This document shows, in pieces, positions 30,920 through 41,945 of a stretch of DNA of 64,000 bases; positions within the stretch are counted from its first letter, which is position 1; each line of letters begins with the position of its first letter. Where the stretch lies: assembly GCF_905147365.1 (NCBI RefSeq), contig NC_056415.1, positions 11,426,001 to 11,490,000 of the forward strand, in the 5' to 3' direction. The notes under the pieces are model-generated. The model was given only the letters and a program-made list of their open reading frames with translations, was not told where the DNA came from and searched no databases. The DNA is from Aricia agestis. Its lineage: Eukaryota; Arthropoda; Insecta; Lepidoptera; Lycaenidae. The position numbers and the translations under genes are program-made.

Positions 30920-31271
30920 TCTATACCTACCTAATATTATAAACCTGAAGAGTATGTTTGCTTGAACGGAATCGGAGGAACTACAGATCCGATTTAAAAA
31001 CTTATTTCAGTGTTAGATAGCTCATTTATCGAGTAAGAACTAAGACTATAGGCTAAGACTAATACGACCGAAGAAACTCAGGAAAATGTGGGGAAAACGG
31101 GGGAAATATTAGAAATTACGAACTACTGGAGCAATTTTTATGGCAATATTTGGCACAGATATAGAGTAGACCAAGTGAAGGGAGTAGGGACATAAGAGCT
31201 ATTTTTATGGGAAAATGTACGGTTTCCGTAAAATTCCTAATTTACGCGGGCGAAGCCGCGCGGGACATCTA

Positions 31272-31272
<1 letters not shown>
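30920..31272 (+). mobile_element. Helitron-like element ending CATCTAG
   Basis: A|TCTATACCTACCTAATATTA at the start; body with TTTCAGTGTTAGATAGC and TATCGAGTAAG; ends ACGCGGGCGAAGCCGCGCGG (a hairpin) and ACATCTAG|T, the Helitron pattern of terminal hairpin plus CTAG before T. The body is shared with 51554-51967. Confidence 0.65.
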
Positions 31273-31368
<96 letters not shown>

Positions 31369-31374
31369 ATATAT
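31273..31374. repeat. (TA)n microsatellite
   Basis: About 100 bases of almost uninterrupted TA directly after the Helitron-like 3' end. Confidence 0.95.
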
Positions 31375-31395
31375 GTATTATGTACACTCTAACAT

Positions 31396-31588
31396 TAGGG
31401 TTACACGGTTAGTCTGGCATCCGTTCAGTCCATCAGTCTCATCCAGACTGACGAGAGAATGATCGAGATGATTGACGGACTGATACTTTTTTTACTATGT
31501 ACTTTCCGGCTATCATTCTGGCATCCGTGTCAGTCTCAGACTGATGGACTGAACTGATACCAGTAACCAGACTGATGGTGTAACCCTA
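31396..31588. mobile_element. MITE with TAGGGTTACAC ends
   Basis: TAGGGTTACAC and GTGTAACCCTA close a 193-bp element whose interior repeats CAGACTGA/TCAGTCTG motifs. Confidence 0.75.
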
Positions 31589-31636
31589 GTCTAAATGTCA
31601 TGCTGTTAATTACTTCTATTATGTTTGGAATGTCAC

Positions 31637-32340
31637 AGTGGCCGTGTTTGTGCATTTAATTTTAATTTTAATTTTTAGCGCATTCGCTGCAAAACCTAGT
31701 TATTGCGCATGTCCAAATCATGTCATGCCATGGCAACGACAACTGTTTACGACTTGACATTTAACCCAATTGCAATTTGTTGGTGGCGTTGCAATGAACA
31801 AACCAGTGGGAGAGCCATGCTTTGGCACGAATGGGCCGGCTCGACTGGAGAAATACCACGCTCTCACAGAAAACCGGCGTAAGACAGCGCTTGCGCTGTG
31901 TTTCACCGAGTGAGTGAGTTTACCGGAGGCCCAATCCCCTACCCTATTCCCTTCCCTACCTTCCCCTATTCCCTTCCCTTCCCATCCCTACCCTCCCCTG
32001 TTACCCTATTCCCTCTTAAAAGGCCGGCGACGCACCTGCAGCATCTCTGCTGATGCTACGAGTGTTAATTAAATGTTTAAATTTTTCCAAGTGATCCATA
32101 TCCATATTTTCCAAAATAAAATAATCAAACACTATCATAGTGTTAAATAAATTATTTGTGCGGCTGTTACACAATTCAGGCTTATGTATTTATGTTAAGC
32201 TTTTATTATTTTAATCATGTATAAACAATTAAGACGTTGTTTACGACTTGACCAGCAACTTGTTATGGCGTTGCCATGACATCTTTTGGACATGCGCAAT
32301 AAAAGGTTTGTCCAAAAATACGCCGACGAACACGGCCAGT
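31637..32340. mobile_element. TIR element interrupted by SIDE copy 3
   Basis: Outer ends CAGTGGCCGTGTTTG and CGAACACGGCCAGT, and TTATTGCGCATGTCCAAA with its inverse TTTGGACATGCGCAATAA further in, plus CATGGCAACG/CGTTGCCATG. The two halves are split by the insertion at 31806. Confidence 0.7.
31806..32066 (+). mobile_element. SIDE family, copy 3 (3' truncated)
   Basis: Head to GATGCTACGAGTGTTAAT; the last about 60 bases and poly(A) are missing. Confidence 0.8.
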
Positions 32341-32600
32341 AATTTTAACATATAAAGCATCGATATCCAGTAAATTGGACAGAATCTAGTATTAAATGCG
32401 ACATAAATACGTGTGCAGTATCAATCCGTTCCGTGCGCCTAGTGCGGCGACCGCAAATGAATTTCGGTTTAGGCTGCACGTTTATGGGATCAGCCTGCTA
32501 TATTTCCTACATGGAAATGTCACCTTTATAGGGAACGTGCAGAAACTATAGGTAGTAGCGTCAAGTAGATAATATAATACATAATATTATGTTTCTTTGT
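32341..32600. other. Short interval, nothing recognised
   Basis: Mixed AT-rich sequence between two elements; no feature supported. Confidence 0.3.
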
Positions 32601-32893
32601 ACTATCAGAGAAGTTGATTCATAATCAGCCTAGTGCAGACATCAAAGAAACTCGGCACTAAAACGTCTGTAATCTTAAAATAATATAATGTACCTGTAAA
32701 AATATTTTGTAGCAGATGTATTGTTGTTTTCAATAAATTATTATTATTATAATCATAGGCAGATGGCGGACCTGCGTAATTTGGTCGCGTTATGTCAAAC
32801 CCAGCCGACAGATCACAGCTAACCAAGAAGCAGCTAACATTGAAATGACATAATACGACCAATTATTGACGAATATGAATCAATTTCCTCGAT
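32601..32893. mobile_element. TIR element related to 840-1483
   Basis: Left AGAGAAGTTGATTCATA, right TATGAATCAATTTCCTC; contains GTCAAACCCAGCCGACAGAT and a complementary AATTTGGTCGCGTTATGTCA/TGACATAATACGACCAATT pair. Confidence 0.65.
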
Positions 32894-32929
32894 GGTACAA
32901 GAGAACGTACAGAACTTTATGGCTGGGCA

Positions 32930-33123
32930 AATAAAATTATTGGTACATTTCTTTGGGATAAAAAGTAGCCTATGTCCTTTTCCGCGACTTAAAGTAGGTA
33001 TTCCCATACAAAATTTCAGTAAAATCGGTTCAGCTGTTTGGACGTGAAGAGGTAACAGACAGACTTACACACGGACAGACAGTCAAACAGACACACTTTC
33101 ACGTTAATAATAATAAATATGGA
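32930..33123 (-). mobile_element. Helitron-like element (CATCTAG family), 3' part lost
   Basis: The minus strand starts A|TCCATATTTATT and contains the CTGTCTG run and TCTTCACGTCCAAACAGCTG. The CTAG end is absent. Confidence 0.55.
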
Positions 33124-34033
33124 TATTAGAATGGAAGTGTGGATTTTTGGCAAGATGGAAATTAATATCTTTCACTTATTGATATCTATATATTAATACG
33201 TGAGCCAAAAACTTTGTATCCCTTTTGAAGAAAAATGGGGAAACGTAGGTGAATGAAATTTTGCACAGTTATAGTTTATATGGTTAAGGAGTGCATCAAG
33301 CTAATATTATTTTGATATTATGCTTTTATCATACATTTTTTTAACAAATAAAACATTACACACACTACAACACACACAAGGAAAAATGACAGATTTTTGA
33401 GTGACAAGCCTATACATACGAATTGTATTCTTTTATTTATGGTTGAAGTCTGTTGACAAAAAGGTGACAAATTGAAAATGGATTATAGTTTTTTTTATTG
33501 AATCTTAGATGCTTTTAGACAATGCTTACACAGCCAGTCTGAGATCAGCTGAGTCCCAAAGACAAGAGTTGAAAAAAATATGATAAAGTCTATATTTTTT
33601 TTTTTAAATATTGACATATAATATTGATATATAGGTAGTTCTAATGTCGTTTAAACTAAGGTCGAATTTCGACCATTGGGCGATCTCTAGTTTAGATTAA
33701 TGATTTTCTACCTAGAAGCTTTGCTAAATAATAAATAGAATGTTTACCAAAGCCAAGTATTTGCTAGTGCAAACGCGGTTAGATGTGGAATATATTAGAA
33801 AGAACTCGTCCGCCCTACTTTACAAACCGCGTTGACCGCAAAGCTCGAAATATCTTCGTTCGTCACTACCGTATTCGCATCTGATACTAAAACCACCATA
33901 CTTTTTACGTACAACACTAAATTGAACTTGTATTTGATTGATAACTATAGAACAACAAGTATAATAATACAGAAAACAACAAAAAGGTTCTGATGTACCT
34001 ACCCATTTTTTTATATGATATTATATTATTATA
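33124..34033. other. Intergenic, no gene recognised
   Basis: AT-rich; no exon or clear element border. A CACACACTACAACACACAC patch lies near 33360. Confidence 0.35.
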
Positions 34034-34270
34034 CTAGCTGTCCGGGCAAATGTTGTTTTGCTTTATAAAGTCAATGAGTTTCTAAATAGTAAAGTAACAT
34101 AGAATATCATTGTATAAAGCACTAAAGTATTTCGCCCATATTATTTTATTGAAGTGACTAAATAAGTATGTCACCATGGCAACGTCCATCGCGGCTATCC
34201 CGTCGCACAAACAATGGTCGCCGTCAGTCTCGAGTATTAATAATTATAGGGGTTGGTGATATAAAAGTAA

Positions 34271-34625
34271 GTTTTTTTTTTTAAATGAAATAAGGGGGCA
34301 AACGAGCAAACGGGTCACCTGATGGAAAGCAACTTCCGTCGCCCATTGACACTCGCAGCATCAGAAGAGCTGCAAGTGCGTTGCCGGCCCTTTAAGAGGG
34401 AATAGGGTAATAGGGGAGGGTAGGGAAGGGAAGGTAGGGAAGGAAGGGAAGGGAATAGTTGAGGGTAGGGAAGGGAATAGGGTAGGGGTTTGGGGATTGG
34501 GCCTCCGGTAAACTCACTCACTCGGCGAAACACAGCGCAAGCGCTGTTTCACGCCGGTTTTCTGTGAGAACGTGGTATTTATCCGGTCGAGCCGGCCCAT
34601 TCGTGCCGAAGCATGGCTCTCCCAC
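34271..34625 (-). mobile_element. SIDE family, copy 4, reverse
   Basis: Full-length; poly(T) at 34272 is the tail, CTCTCCCAC at 34625 the head. TATAAAAG occurs near both sides, a possible target duplication. Confidence 0.85.
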
Positions 34626-34644
34626 GTATAAAAGGGTTTTATGT

Positions 34645-34815
34645 AATTTTTGAATGCCACATTATAAAAAAATACAAAATATAAATAAATTTGTCCATAC
34701 AAAAGTAAAAAAGTTGCGCTGCTTCTTTCACAGCTTGAACTATACATATACAGGGCACTCATATTAAACCCCCTTAAGTATTATCATTGTTTTGTTATAC
34801 TCTGTATTTATTTTA
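34645..34815. mobile_element. Fragment of the CAGGGTGTAACAAAA MITE
   Basis: CCATACAAAAGTAAAAAAGT, TTCACAGCTTGAACT and GTATTATCATTGTTTTGTTA survive; the left half is gone. Confidence 0.6.
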
Positions 34816-35489
34816 TATTTTTCAAAGTTTATTACAAAAAACATATTTTTTAAAGCTGTCTGTAACTAAAAGGCAAAGTATCATGTCGTCCATTAAAAAT
34901 CTTCGTAACAAACAAGTTACTTAGCTAATTTTATTAGAGGGCTGTAAAAAATATTGCTTAACTTTTTCTTTGTTTTTAGCTTAATTTAATTTTCTTTTAA
35001 AAGTCGAAAGGTAATGAATTGTGACTGTAAATAATATATGTAATTATCGGTAATTACGTACTTCAATTATTAATATCAAGATAATTGTTTTGCATAAAAA
35101 AATAAATCATTACCACATCTAGAACCTGTAATAAATATTAAGATTTCAGTATCGATATTATGTAGGAAATTTAACTTTAATCAGGGCGAGCGAAGCGAGC
35201 CCTAGTATGTCCCAGAACCTGTAAATTTTGTGGTACACTTTACGGAAAAACTATCACTCCTTTGTGTTTTTACGCGAGCCCTCACAAAACTCGGCTTTTA
35301 GCTAGTTTATAAAATTTTGGTGTCGCGGTGTTTGTTGTAATATTTTTTATATGATTTAGATGAAAATTTGTATACTTATCCCGCGATAAATCTATCCAGA
35401 TCTGAGTAGACCAATATCTATGTTTCCTACCCGCTATAATTTATATGACGACCGTTGTTTAAAGTTTAAACATTTGCCCGGTCATCTTA
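34816..35489. other. AT-rich DNA, no gene recognised
   Basis: Nothing supportable except GGGCGAGCGAAGCGAGCCCT near 35184, a small palindromic motif common at repeat ends. Confidence 0.35.
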
Positions 35490-35690
35490 TCCATACTAAT
35501 ATTTTAAATGCGAAAGTGTGTCTGTCTGTGTATAACCTCTTCACGCCGAAACTGCTGAACCGATTTTTCTGAGTATCGAGATACTTTGAGTCCCGGGATA
35601 GGACATAAGATACTTTTTATCCCGGAAAAATGTACGGTTCCCGCGCGATGAACGAATTTTGTAGCAACGGAGTTGCGGGTGTCATCTACT
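35490..35690 (+). mobile_element. Helitron-like element (CATCTAG family), nearly complete
   Basis: A|TCCATACTAATATTTTAAAT start, GTGTGTCTGTCTGTG, CCGATTTTTCTGAGTATC, TTGAGTCCCGGGATAGGACA, GCAACGGAGTTGCGGG and a 3' end mutated to CATCTAC. Confidence 0.65.
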
Positions 35691-36255
35691 TAGTATTCAA
35701 TATAATACCAAATCTGGACGTTGCTCTTGTATAGATTGAATCCATTCTACTAAGAAGGTATCTCATACTTTAGCCACGAAAGACTTTCAATTTTTCATTA
35801 TTATCTCAAGTTCCGTTCTGAGGGTACATCTCGCTAGCAAATTGACCCTTGAGCTTTCTAGGGCTAAGATTTATATGTTCCTTTGTAACCAAAAATATAT
35901 TTGATATTTTAAAATCAACCTGAACATTAGAGGACAATGCAACTCAGACAAAGAAGACGCGGTGTTTAAAATATTTTTTGTTTTATTTGAAAAGCACTTG
36001 CATACTCGTAATATTATTATTTTGTTTCAATGAATATTACATTAATAACTATTATTAATATTTTAAATCTCTTGGTAACGTGTTTTTTGTTGCGTCATAA
36101 AGACTAGGTTACTTACAAATAGCAATATTATACTTTAGTATTATGGATCATAATATTATTATTTATTAAGATAATTATTATTAATAGTAGGTAGTTATGG
36201 TTGTAGGTAGTAATATGTAAATGTGAAATCTTAAATTTAGCTCTCGTGAGTCACG
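35691..36255. other. 5' flank of tRNA-Asp, no other gene
   Basis: AT-rich sequence without recognised repeats or coding exons. Confidence 0.35.
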
Positions 36256-36327
36256 TCTTCGGTAGTATAGTGGTCAGTATCCCCGCCTGTCACGCGGGAG
36301 ACCGGGGTTCGATTCCCCGCCGGAGAG
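36256..36327 (+). tRNA. tRNA-Asp (GTC)
   Basis: The 72-base cloverleaf closes fully. The acceptor TCTTCGG pairs with CCGGAGA (one T:G), discriminator G. The A box is TAGTATAGTGG, the anticodon arm is CCCGC CTGTCAC GCGGG with anticodon GTC, and the T arm is CGGGG TTCGATT CCCCG. There is no intron. A TTTTT run at about 36331 is a pol III terminator. The core is practically the canonical animal tRNA-Asp. It lies between the ends of a Helitron-like element and between two inverted SIDE copies, so it may be a mobilised copy, but nothing in it is broken. Confidence 0.95.
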
Positions 36328-36735
36328 AACTTTTTACCCGACTACGATAAATAAAGGTAATGATTTTAATAGGCAGTGTCACATTGTTTATTTTTCCATT
36401 GCAGCGTCTAAGCTACTGAAACCATCAGGCTAATGCTCTAAGCTACTGAAGTACTGACCAAATTTTAATAAATGGGCTGTCAAAATTATTAAACATTCGA
36501 ACAATGGCTGTCATCATTAAAATTTAAAATGGATCGGTTTTATACGGAAAAATATGAGTAATAATTTAACACGTTATCCTTTGGAAACGCATTACGCAAC
36601 CTTAAAAATATCAGCGTTTTTGCCTATAATAATAAATAATACAATTTAGTGTATTAATAAGAGTAAGAAATACACTGGCACTGACCCATTAATTTGGTAG
36701 AGTTTTAATACTGATACGATATACTGATTTTGACA

Positions 36736-37054
36736 TGGGAGAGCCATGCTTCGGCACGAATGGGCCGGCTCGACCGGAGAAATACCACGGGCTCACAGAA
36801 AAAGGGGGGGGAAACAGCGCTTGTGCTGTGATTCGCCGAGTGAGTGAGTTTACCGGAGGCCCAATCCCCTACCCTTTTCCCTTCAATACCCTCTCCTATT
36901 TCCTTCCCTACCCTCCCCTTTTGCCCTATTCCCTCTTAAAAGGCCGGCTACGTACCTGAAGCTCTTCTGATGCTGCTAGTGTCCATAGGCGACGGAAGTT
37001 GCTTTCCATCAGGTGACCCGTTTTCTCGTTCGCCCCCTTTTTCATAAAAAAAAA
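36736..37054 (+). mobile_element. SIDE family, copy 5
   Basis: Full-length with a diverged middle (ACAGAAAAAGGGGGGGGAAA); tail TTTTTCATAAAAAAAAA. ATACTGAT occurs on both sides, a possible target duplication. Confidence 0.85.
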
Positions 37055-37244
37055 TACTGATCTCTCCTTCTATCCTTAATTGTTATTATTTGATATCAAC
37101 AAATGCACTTGTCAATAAAATAAGTGCCCAGTAGCCGATTCTCAGACCCACTGAATATGCATAATATAAAAGGTTAAAATCAGTAAAGCCGTTTCGGTGG
37201 AGTACGCGGCCTAACATTGTGACACGTGAATTTTATATATAAGA

Positions 37245-37652
37245 TATCGTATGCTGTATATTATTTTTTGGTATTGGTATATTTATTAATCTCAAATATG
37301 GTATTCTCATAATAATTATACCTTATGCACGTAAAACACGCACACGTATAATGAGAGCTGTTTTGAAAGTTTATTTATGCGAAAACCCCAAAGCATCGGA
37401 TTAAAAATTTGACCCAGTTAATGTTCAGTAATTAGGGATCAGTGCAACGGCACATAATCCCTCTACCGTTCTTAATTTATTGCGGCCCCGAAACTTTGTT
37501 CAAATATTTTTGGAGATTTTTAGTTTTTTAGTTTGCACGCCGATAGTTTAGCACCCCTTCCTAAATAATAATTTTCCAAGTTGTTTTCGGTATGCCCCAA
37601 TTCTAATTTTAAAATTAATAGAACAAAATATTATTTAATACTCTTTAATATA
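37245..37652. other. Intergenic, no gene recognised
   Basis: AT-rich; no feature supported. Confidence 0.35.
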
Positions 37653-37905
37653 CAGGGTGTAATAAAACTATGTGAAAATACTTTAGGGTGTGTATGGGTA
37701 CGCTATATAGAGTTCGCTGTGATAGTAGCAGCTGAAAAAGTAACTTTATTATTATTTTGTTTGGGAATTCATGACTTTGGGGCACTTGCTCATACAAATC
37801 ACAAAGAATTGCTTTTTCAGTGGTGCCACTTTCTCGGTGACCTCTATTATAAGGGACACAATACAGTACACACCCTGAAGTGTTATCACCTAGTTCTGTT
37901 ACACC
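37653..37905. mobile_element. CAGGGTGTAATAAAA MITE
   Basis: Complete: CAGGGTGTAATAAAACTATG at the left, CCTAGTTCTGTTACACC at the right, with subterminal GTGTGTA/TACACACCC pair. Confidence 0.75.
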
Positions 37906-38518
37906 ATTTTGCAATTTTAACCATATTATTTCTCTTTCTCTCTTAAATATTAAAAAGAGAGAGATAACATTCAATCCACGATATACTTTAACCCAGGCTA
38001 GTGGGCTCGATCAACCAATTCCCAATTTTAATAGCAAAATGTAGTTTATTCTCGGCTAAAACGCAACTACATATTTACTATATCTTGTTATAAAAGGGCT
38101 GACGAGCCCCGTAGCCATGATTCATTTCAATTCGCTTTTAAATCATGATTCATTTCAATTCGCTTTTAAAGTGTTGTACAAAGAATTAACAACGACGTGT
38201 GTACCTTATTCCTATAGTGATAAAGTTCAAAATACCCAGCGCTAATTAAGGTTAGTTTGGTTAATCTGTTTCACATAAAGGCGCAATGTGCGGGTCGTTA
38301 ATGAGCCCCCCGAGTGCGGACTGCGGCCCCCGCTTCCGCAAGTTTGGCGGAAGTGACGTCAATAATTTAAAATTAATAAATTGCTATCGGGAAACTCGTA
38401 GTCGTTCAGGCTAAGAACATTTCAAACAAAAGTTATTAATAAAAAATATTAATAATATAACAAGCCTTCTTAGCCAACAGTCAACACCTTTTCTTTATCG
38501 CCGGTAAAAATGCATGGG
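37906..38518. other. Intergenic, no gene recognised
   Basis: A 27-base direct duplication of ATGATTCATTTCAATTCGCT occurs at about 38116-38168; otherwise nothing recognised. Confidence 0.4.
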
Positions 38519-38798
38519 ATGAGGGTTGTTGAAATTCTATTTGCCACCGTGCCGCGATGTAGCTAGGCAAGGTCTATCGTGTCAAACTGCTTTAAAAACG
38601 GGAAAATGGCCCACCGGCCACCACATACTGATATTGTCAAACTGTTGTCACATGTCACGATATAGCTGTCACATGTCACGATATAGCAGTCATGTGTCAC
38701 GAAATAGCTGTCATGTATCACGATAGACACGATTTGGCACGATAGACCTGACGGCTACATCGCGGCACGGTGGCAAATAGAATTTCAACAACCCTCAT
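38519..38798. mobile_element. MITE with 40+ bp perfect TIRs and an internal 21-bp tandem repeat
   Basis: ATGAGGGTTGTTGAAATTCT starts a perfect inverted repeat of over 40 bases reaching GCCGCGATGTAGC. Inside, TGTCACATGTCACGATATAG(C) is repeated four times with drift (about 38646-38728). Confidence 0.85.
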
Positions 38799-38908
38799 TG
38801 ATATGAGTTATGACATGAAGCGAATATCGACTTTTTAACCGACTTCTAAAAAACGAGGTGGTTATATATTCGGCTGTGGATTTTTTTTTATGAATTATGC
38901 TCTATTTT

Positions 38909-39099
38909 TAACCGGAGACCAATCCCCTCCCCTACTCCCTTCCCTTCCCATCCCTATCCTCCCCTATTACCCTATTTCCTCTTAAAAGGCCGGCAACGCA
39001 CCTGCAGCTCTTCTGATGCTGCGAGTGTAAATAGGCGACGGAAGTTGCTTTCCATCAGATGACCCGTTTTGCTTGTATGCCCCCTTATTTCATAAAAAA
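38909..39099 (+). mobile_element. SIDE family, copy 6 (5' truncated)
   Basis: Begins within TTACCGGAGGCCC (here TAACCGGAGACC) and continues to the TTATTTCATAAAAAAA tail; 5' truncation is typical of target-primed reverse transcription. Confidence 0.8.
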
Positions 39100-39570
39100 A
39101 TGCTTATGTCGATTCCATACATTTTTGATCGCCGATTCTATAAAGGAAACATGGTAGCTAACACTTTTGTAGTTTGTTCCGGATGTTGCCTTTATTATTT
39201 ATAAATTTTATAAAGCCGCTTTATAGGTGACGCACAACTTAAAGATCGCTTGACTAAAGTGAGGAAGACACAGTAAAAAAAGAAAAGACTTTTAGGTCTC
39301 TTTGGTGAAGCGAGGGGTGAGCGGGGCGGGCGCTTGTACGGGGGCGCGCTATTGGTAGATCAGTTATTGTGACATGTTATTGACGGTTGTACCTTTGAAG
39401 AAATTGATTCGTAAGTAGTTGGTCGGATTATGTCAATTCAATTTCATGATTTGTCTGTGTTTCACATAACGCTGCCAAATTACGTAGATCTTCTTCTACT
39501 CTTATAGTAGTTTGTAGATATTGCACATAATATGCACTTGTTGCCCATCCGTTTTCACCAAGCGATCTTA
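39100..39570. other. Intergenic, repeat traces
   Basis: AAATTGATTCGTAAGTAG and TTGGTCGGATTATGTCAA near 39400 resemble the TIR element at 32601; no gene. Confidence 0.4.
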
Positions 39571-39721
39571 AGGCTGCGCTTCCACCAGAGATGTGTTGCT
39601 AGGAATGTGTTTTTAAGATCCAATAGAATCGCTGCGCTGAGCGAGGTCACGTCAATGAAGCGATTCTATTGGTTCTCAAAAACACATTCCTCGCAACACA
39701 TCTCTGGTGGAAACGCAACCT
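39571..39721. mobile_element. Palindromic MITE, 151 bp
   Basis: AGGCTGCGCTTCCACCAGAG with ATGTGTTGC and AGGAATGTGTTTTT pairs with its inverse ending GTGGAAACGCAACCT; CCAATAGAATCGCT inner arms also pair. Confidence 0.8.
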
Positions 39722-40874
39722 AAAGTGCTTGATAGACGTACGAACTTAAAGTACGCGGGTTTTAAGGCGCTGTGGTTGTTGCAACTACGTAAAATGGGTT
39801 TTTTAAATAATGTTTTTTGTAAAGGAAATGTCATTATTTAAGTATAAAAAAGTACCGTATTAAAATTGAGAAAACTTCCTATACGCAAAGGTATAGGAAA
39901 TTCACAATTTGAATTTTCTACACACAGTCAGTACACAATTTGAAAAATCCTGTCGATAGAAAAAAATCTCAAAGATGACTGTTATAACGCTGTTTTTCAT
40001 AATTAAATAATTTCATGGCTAAATTTCATGAAAACACACTTTCTAGAACACAAAAAATGTAGTACATTTGTCGTAAGCCGTAACCCAACCTAAACGATTT
40101 GATATAAGTATTTGATTTGAGTAATATCAAAAACAAAAGGTTTTTTCTCCTATTTCCTATTATCAAGGCTCGCGGCGAGCGCGTAACCGGCACTGCACAA
40201 GGCGCGCTGATATGAATGTTATTTTTATGTCCTTTACGTCGATATTCGTACTGACAGATATCGACCTGCTAATTTTAGTTACTACTGGGCCTTAAGTGCG
40301 CAAACTTACTCGGCTCGCATCGGTGACACACGAGAATCGCTCATACTGGACCATGCCCCCAGGCTCGCGGCTCGCGGCTCGGGGCTCGCGGCTCTTTGTC
40401 GCGTCATAAGCTGTCGTCGAGCCATAAGTGCGCGTACCTACTTACTCGCACGTCTGTCACCCCTTTGAGGCTGTGTGCACGCTGTGCAGCCCCATACGTC
40501 TTGCGAAGTACTAACTCCATACTTTTGACTGCCCGTCAGAAGTTCAGAACAAAGTACAAACTACACTTGCAAATTTAACGAAGTTATTAATATCTTGCGA
40601 CTGGACAATTTTATTTAATTTGAGTTTTACGTTACATTTTTATATTTTAATTGTACAATTTTATTTCGCCCGAGGTCGCCTCTATTGGAATAATTACAAA
40701 ACTAATTAACAAAGGAATAACAGGTTGAAAATACTCTCATTTCGGTGATATGAAATGTTATAATATGAGCACTAATTCTGCTTTCATTATGCGCGGGAGA
40801 ATAGAGGTTGTTTGACAATTTTTCGCTGGCCGTATTCCGCGTGTAAAAAATAAGTAATATAATAGTAAACAGTA
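39722..40874. other. Intergenic with a GC-rich patch, no gene recognised
   Basis: 40150-40530 is unusually GC-rich and includes the tandem GGCTCGCGGCTCGCGGCTCG (40362-40394). It might be a promoter or first exon region, but no ORF or motif supports that. Confidence 0.35.
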
Positions 40875-40915
40875 GTCTATATGTAACACAGTCAGAATCT
40901 GTGTTACATATAGAC
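40875..40915. repeat. 17-bp perfect hairpin
   Basis: GTCTATATGTAACACAG pairs with its inverse around the loop TCAGAAT. Confidence 0.7.
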
Positions 40916-41225
40916 GGCACACATAAGCGCAATTTCAGTAAACCGGGTGCCTTACTCCCGAAACTGATTGACTCCGTATTGAGAGCTTGATTGCAACGAT
41001 GCGGCAGAATTATCCTACTACACATGTTTTTATTGTGATGTTACATAATGATCCAACTTTCGGGTTACGGTTGCGAAGTTTTCGTATTCGGAATTAACTG
41101 AACGGATTGTAGTGTTGAGACGACTGGATCTATTGGTCTGTTCAAGACTAGAACGAAACATTCGCTTTCGCTTGTTTAGATTAGAGAAGTCAGAATTCAG
41201 AAACGAATATTATTGTATACGGTAC

Positions 41226-41273
41226 TTACCTTAAAGATGTATGAGTATTATTACTCATACATCTTTAAGGTAA
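41226..41273. repeat. Perfect 22-bp-arm palindrome
   Basis: TTACCTTAAAGATGTATGAG plus TA, a 4-base TTAT spacer, then the exact inverse. AT-rich cruciform-type sequence. Confidence 0.8.
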
Positions 41274-41857
41274 TCCTATGATTATGAACAAGTAAAAGAC
41301 TAAAAGTGGCTCTGTGAGTGTTTCTCAGGCTGGTTTTTCTCGCCGGGTTAGTTCACGTACCGTTGGTAGGCCTCATGTTTTTTTTTTATGAAGGCAGGTC
41401 GCTGTAGCCCTGACGTCACTGCGACCCAAAAGGATCTATTGTGACTCTGTGGGTTAGTTCCCGAACCGTTGGTAGGTACTACGTTCTAAAAGTGTAAATT
41501 TTTAACTGATTAGAAATAAATTTTGTTTCATATCATTATTCGATGTTAATTAGATATACCGTATTATAATTATCACTTTTCAATTATTTTATCTCCGAGT
41601 TTCCAAGAATCATAAAATATGATATCGATATCGTCATAAGGGTCATTATGAAAGGTAAAATCACTTCGCACTGAAGTATGAATACATTTTCCCGAATAAA
41701 AGGCCTCATCGCAACCAATTTGCACCATTACTCGGAAATGAATTTTTAATTTAAGTAAAGATTAATCACGAACGTGTTGGCTGCCGCTTGTTGATATGTT
41801 ACAAGATATAATATTATCATCTTGTAATAATTGGAATCTTCTGAAAATTTGTATGGA
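41274..41857. other. Intergenic, no gene recognised
   Basis: CCGTTGGTAGG occurs twice about 110 bases apart (41358, 41468), hinting at a partial duplication; otherwise unremarkable. Confidence 0.35.
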
Positions 41858-41945
41858 CTAATATTATAAGTTGCGAAAGTGGGTATGACTGTCTGTTACC
41901 TCTTCACGCCCAAACCGCTGAGCCGATTTTGCTGAAACATTGTAT
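41858..41945 (+). mobile_element. Truncated Helitron-like element (CATCTAG family)
   Basis: GACTAATATTATAAGTTGCG through CCCAAACCGCTGAGCCG to TTTGCTGAAACAT, then lost. Confidence 0.5.

Larger units (their letters stand above)
34034..37244 (-). mobile_element. Helitron-like element with nested insertions, enclosing tRNA-Asp
   Basis: On the minus strand the 5' end is A|TCTTATATATAAAATTCACG (37244) and the 3' end is GCCCGGACAGCTAG|T (34034). The terminal segments (34034-34268; 37070-37244) match the diverged copy at 55340-55945 in sequence and order: CACCATGGCAACGTCCATCG, ACAATGGTCGCCGTCAGTCT, CAGTAGCCGATTCTCAGAC, GAGTACGCGGCCTAACATTG. In that copy the two parts are adjacent. Here about 2.8 kb separates them, starting and ending in oppositely oriented SIDE copies and containing the tRNA gene. 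Confidence 0.6.

Noticed and set aside
31205..31412. Open frames of about 60 residues of alternating Tyr and Ile on both strands
   Set aside because: Translation of a (TA)n microsatellite.
34315..34533. Recurrent short ORFs with LKGRQRTCSSSDAAS or the reverse-frame SFPSLPSPI patterns at 6623, 17628, 34315, 43572
   Set aside because: These are the SIDE repeats; the first pattern is the relic of the LINE ORF2 C-terminus, the second is the C-rich tract.
40150..40580. GC-rich stretch as a CpG-type promoter or first exon
   Set aside because: No ORF, splice site or core promoter pattern supports it.
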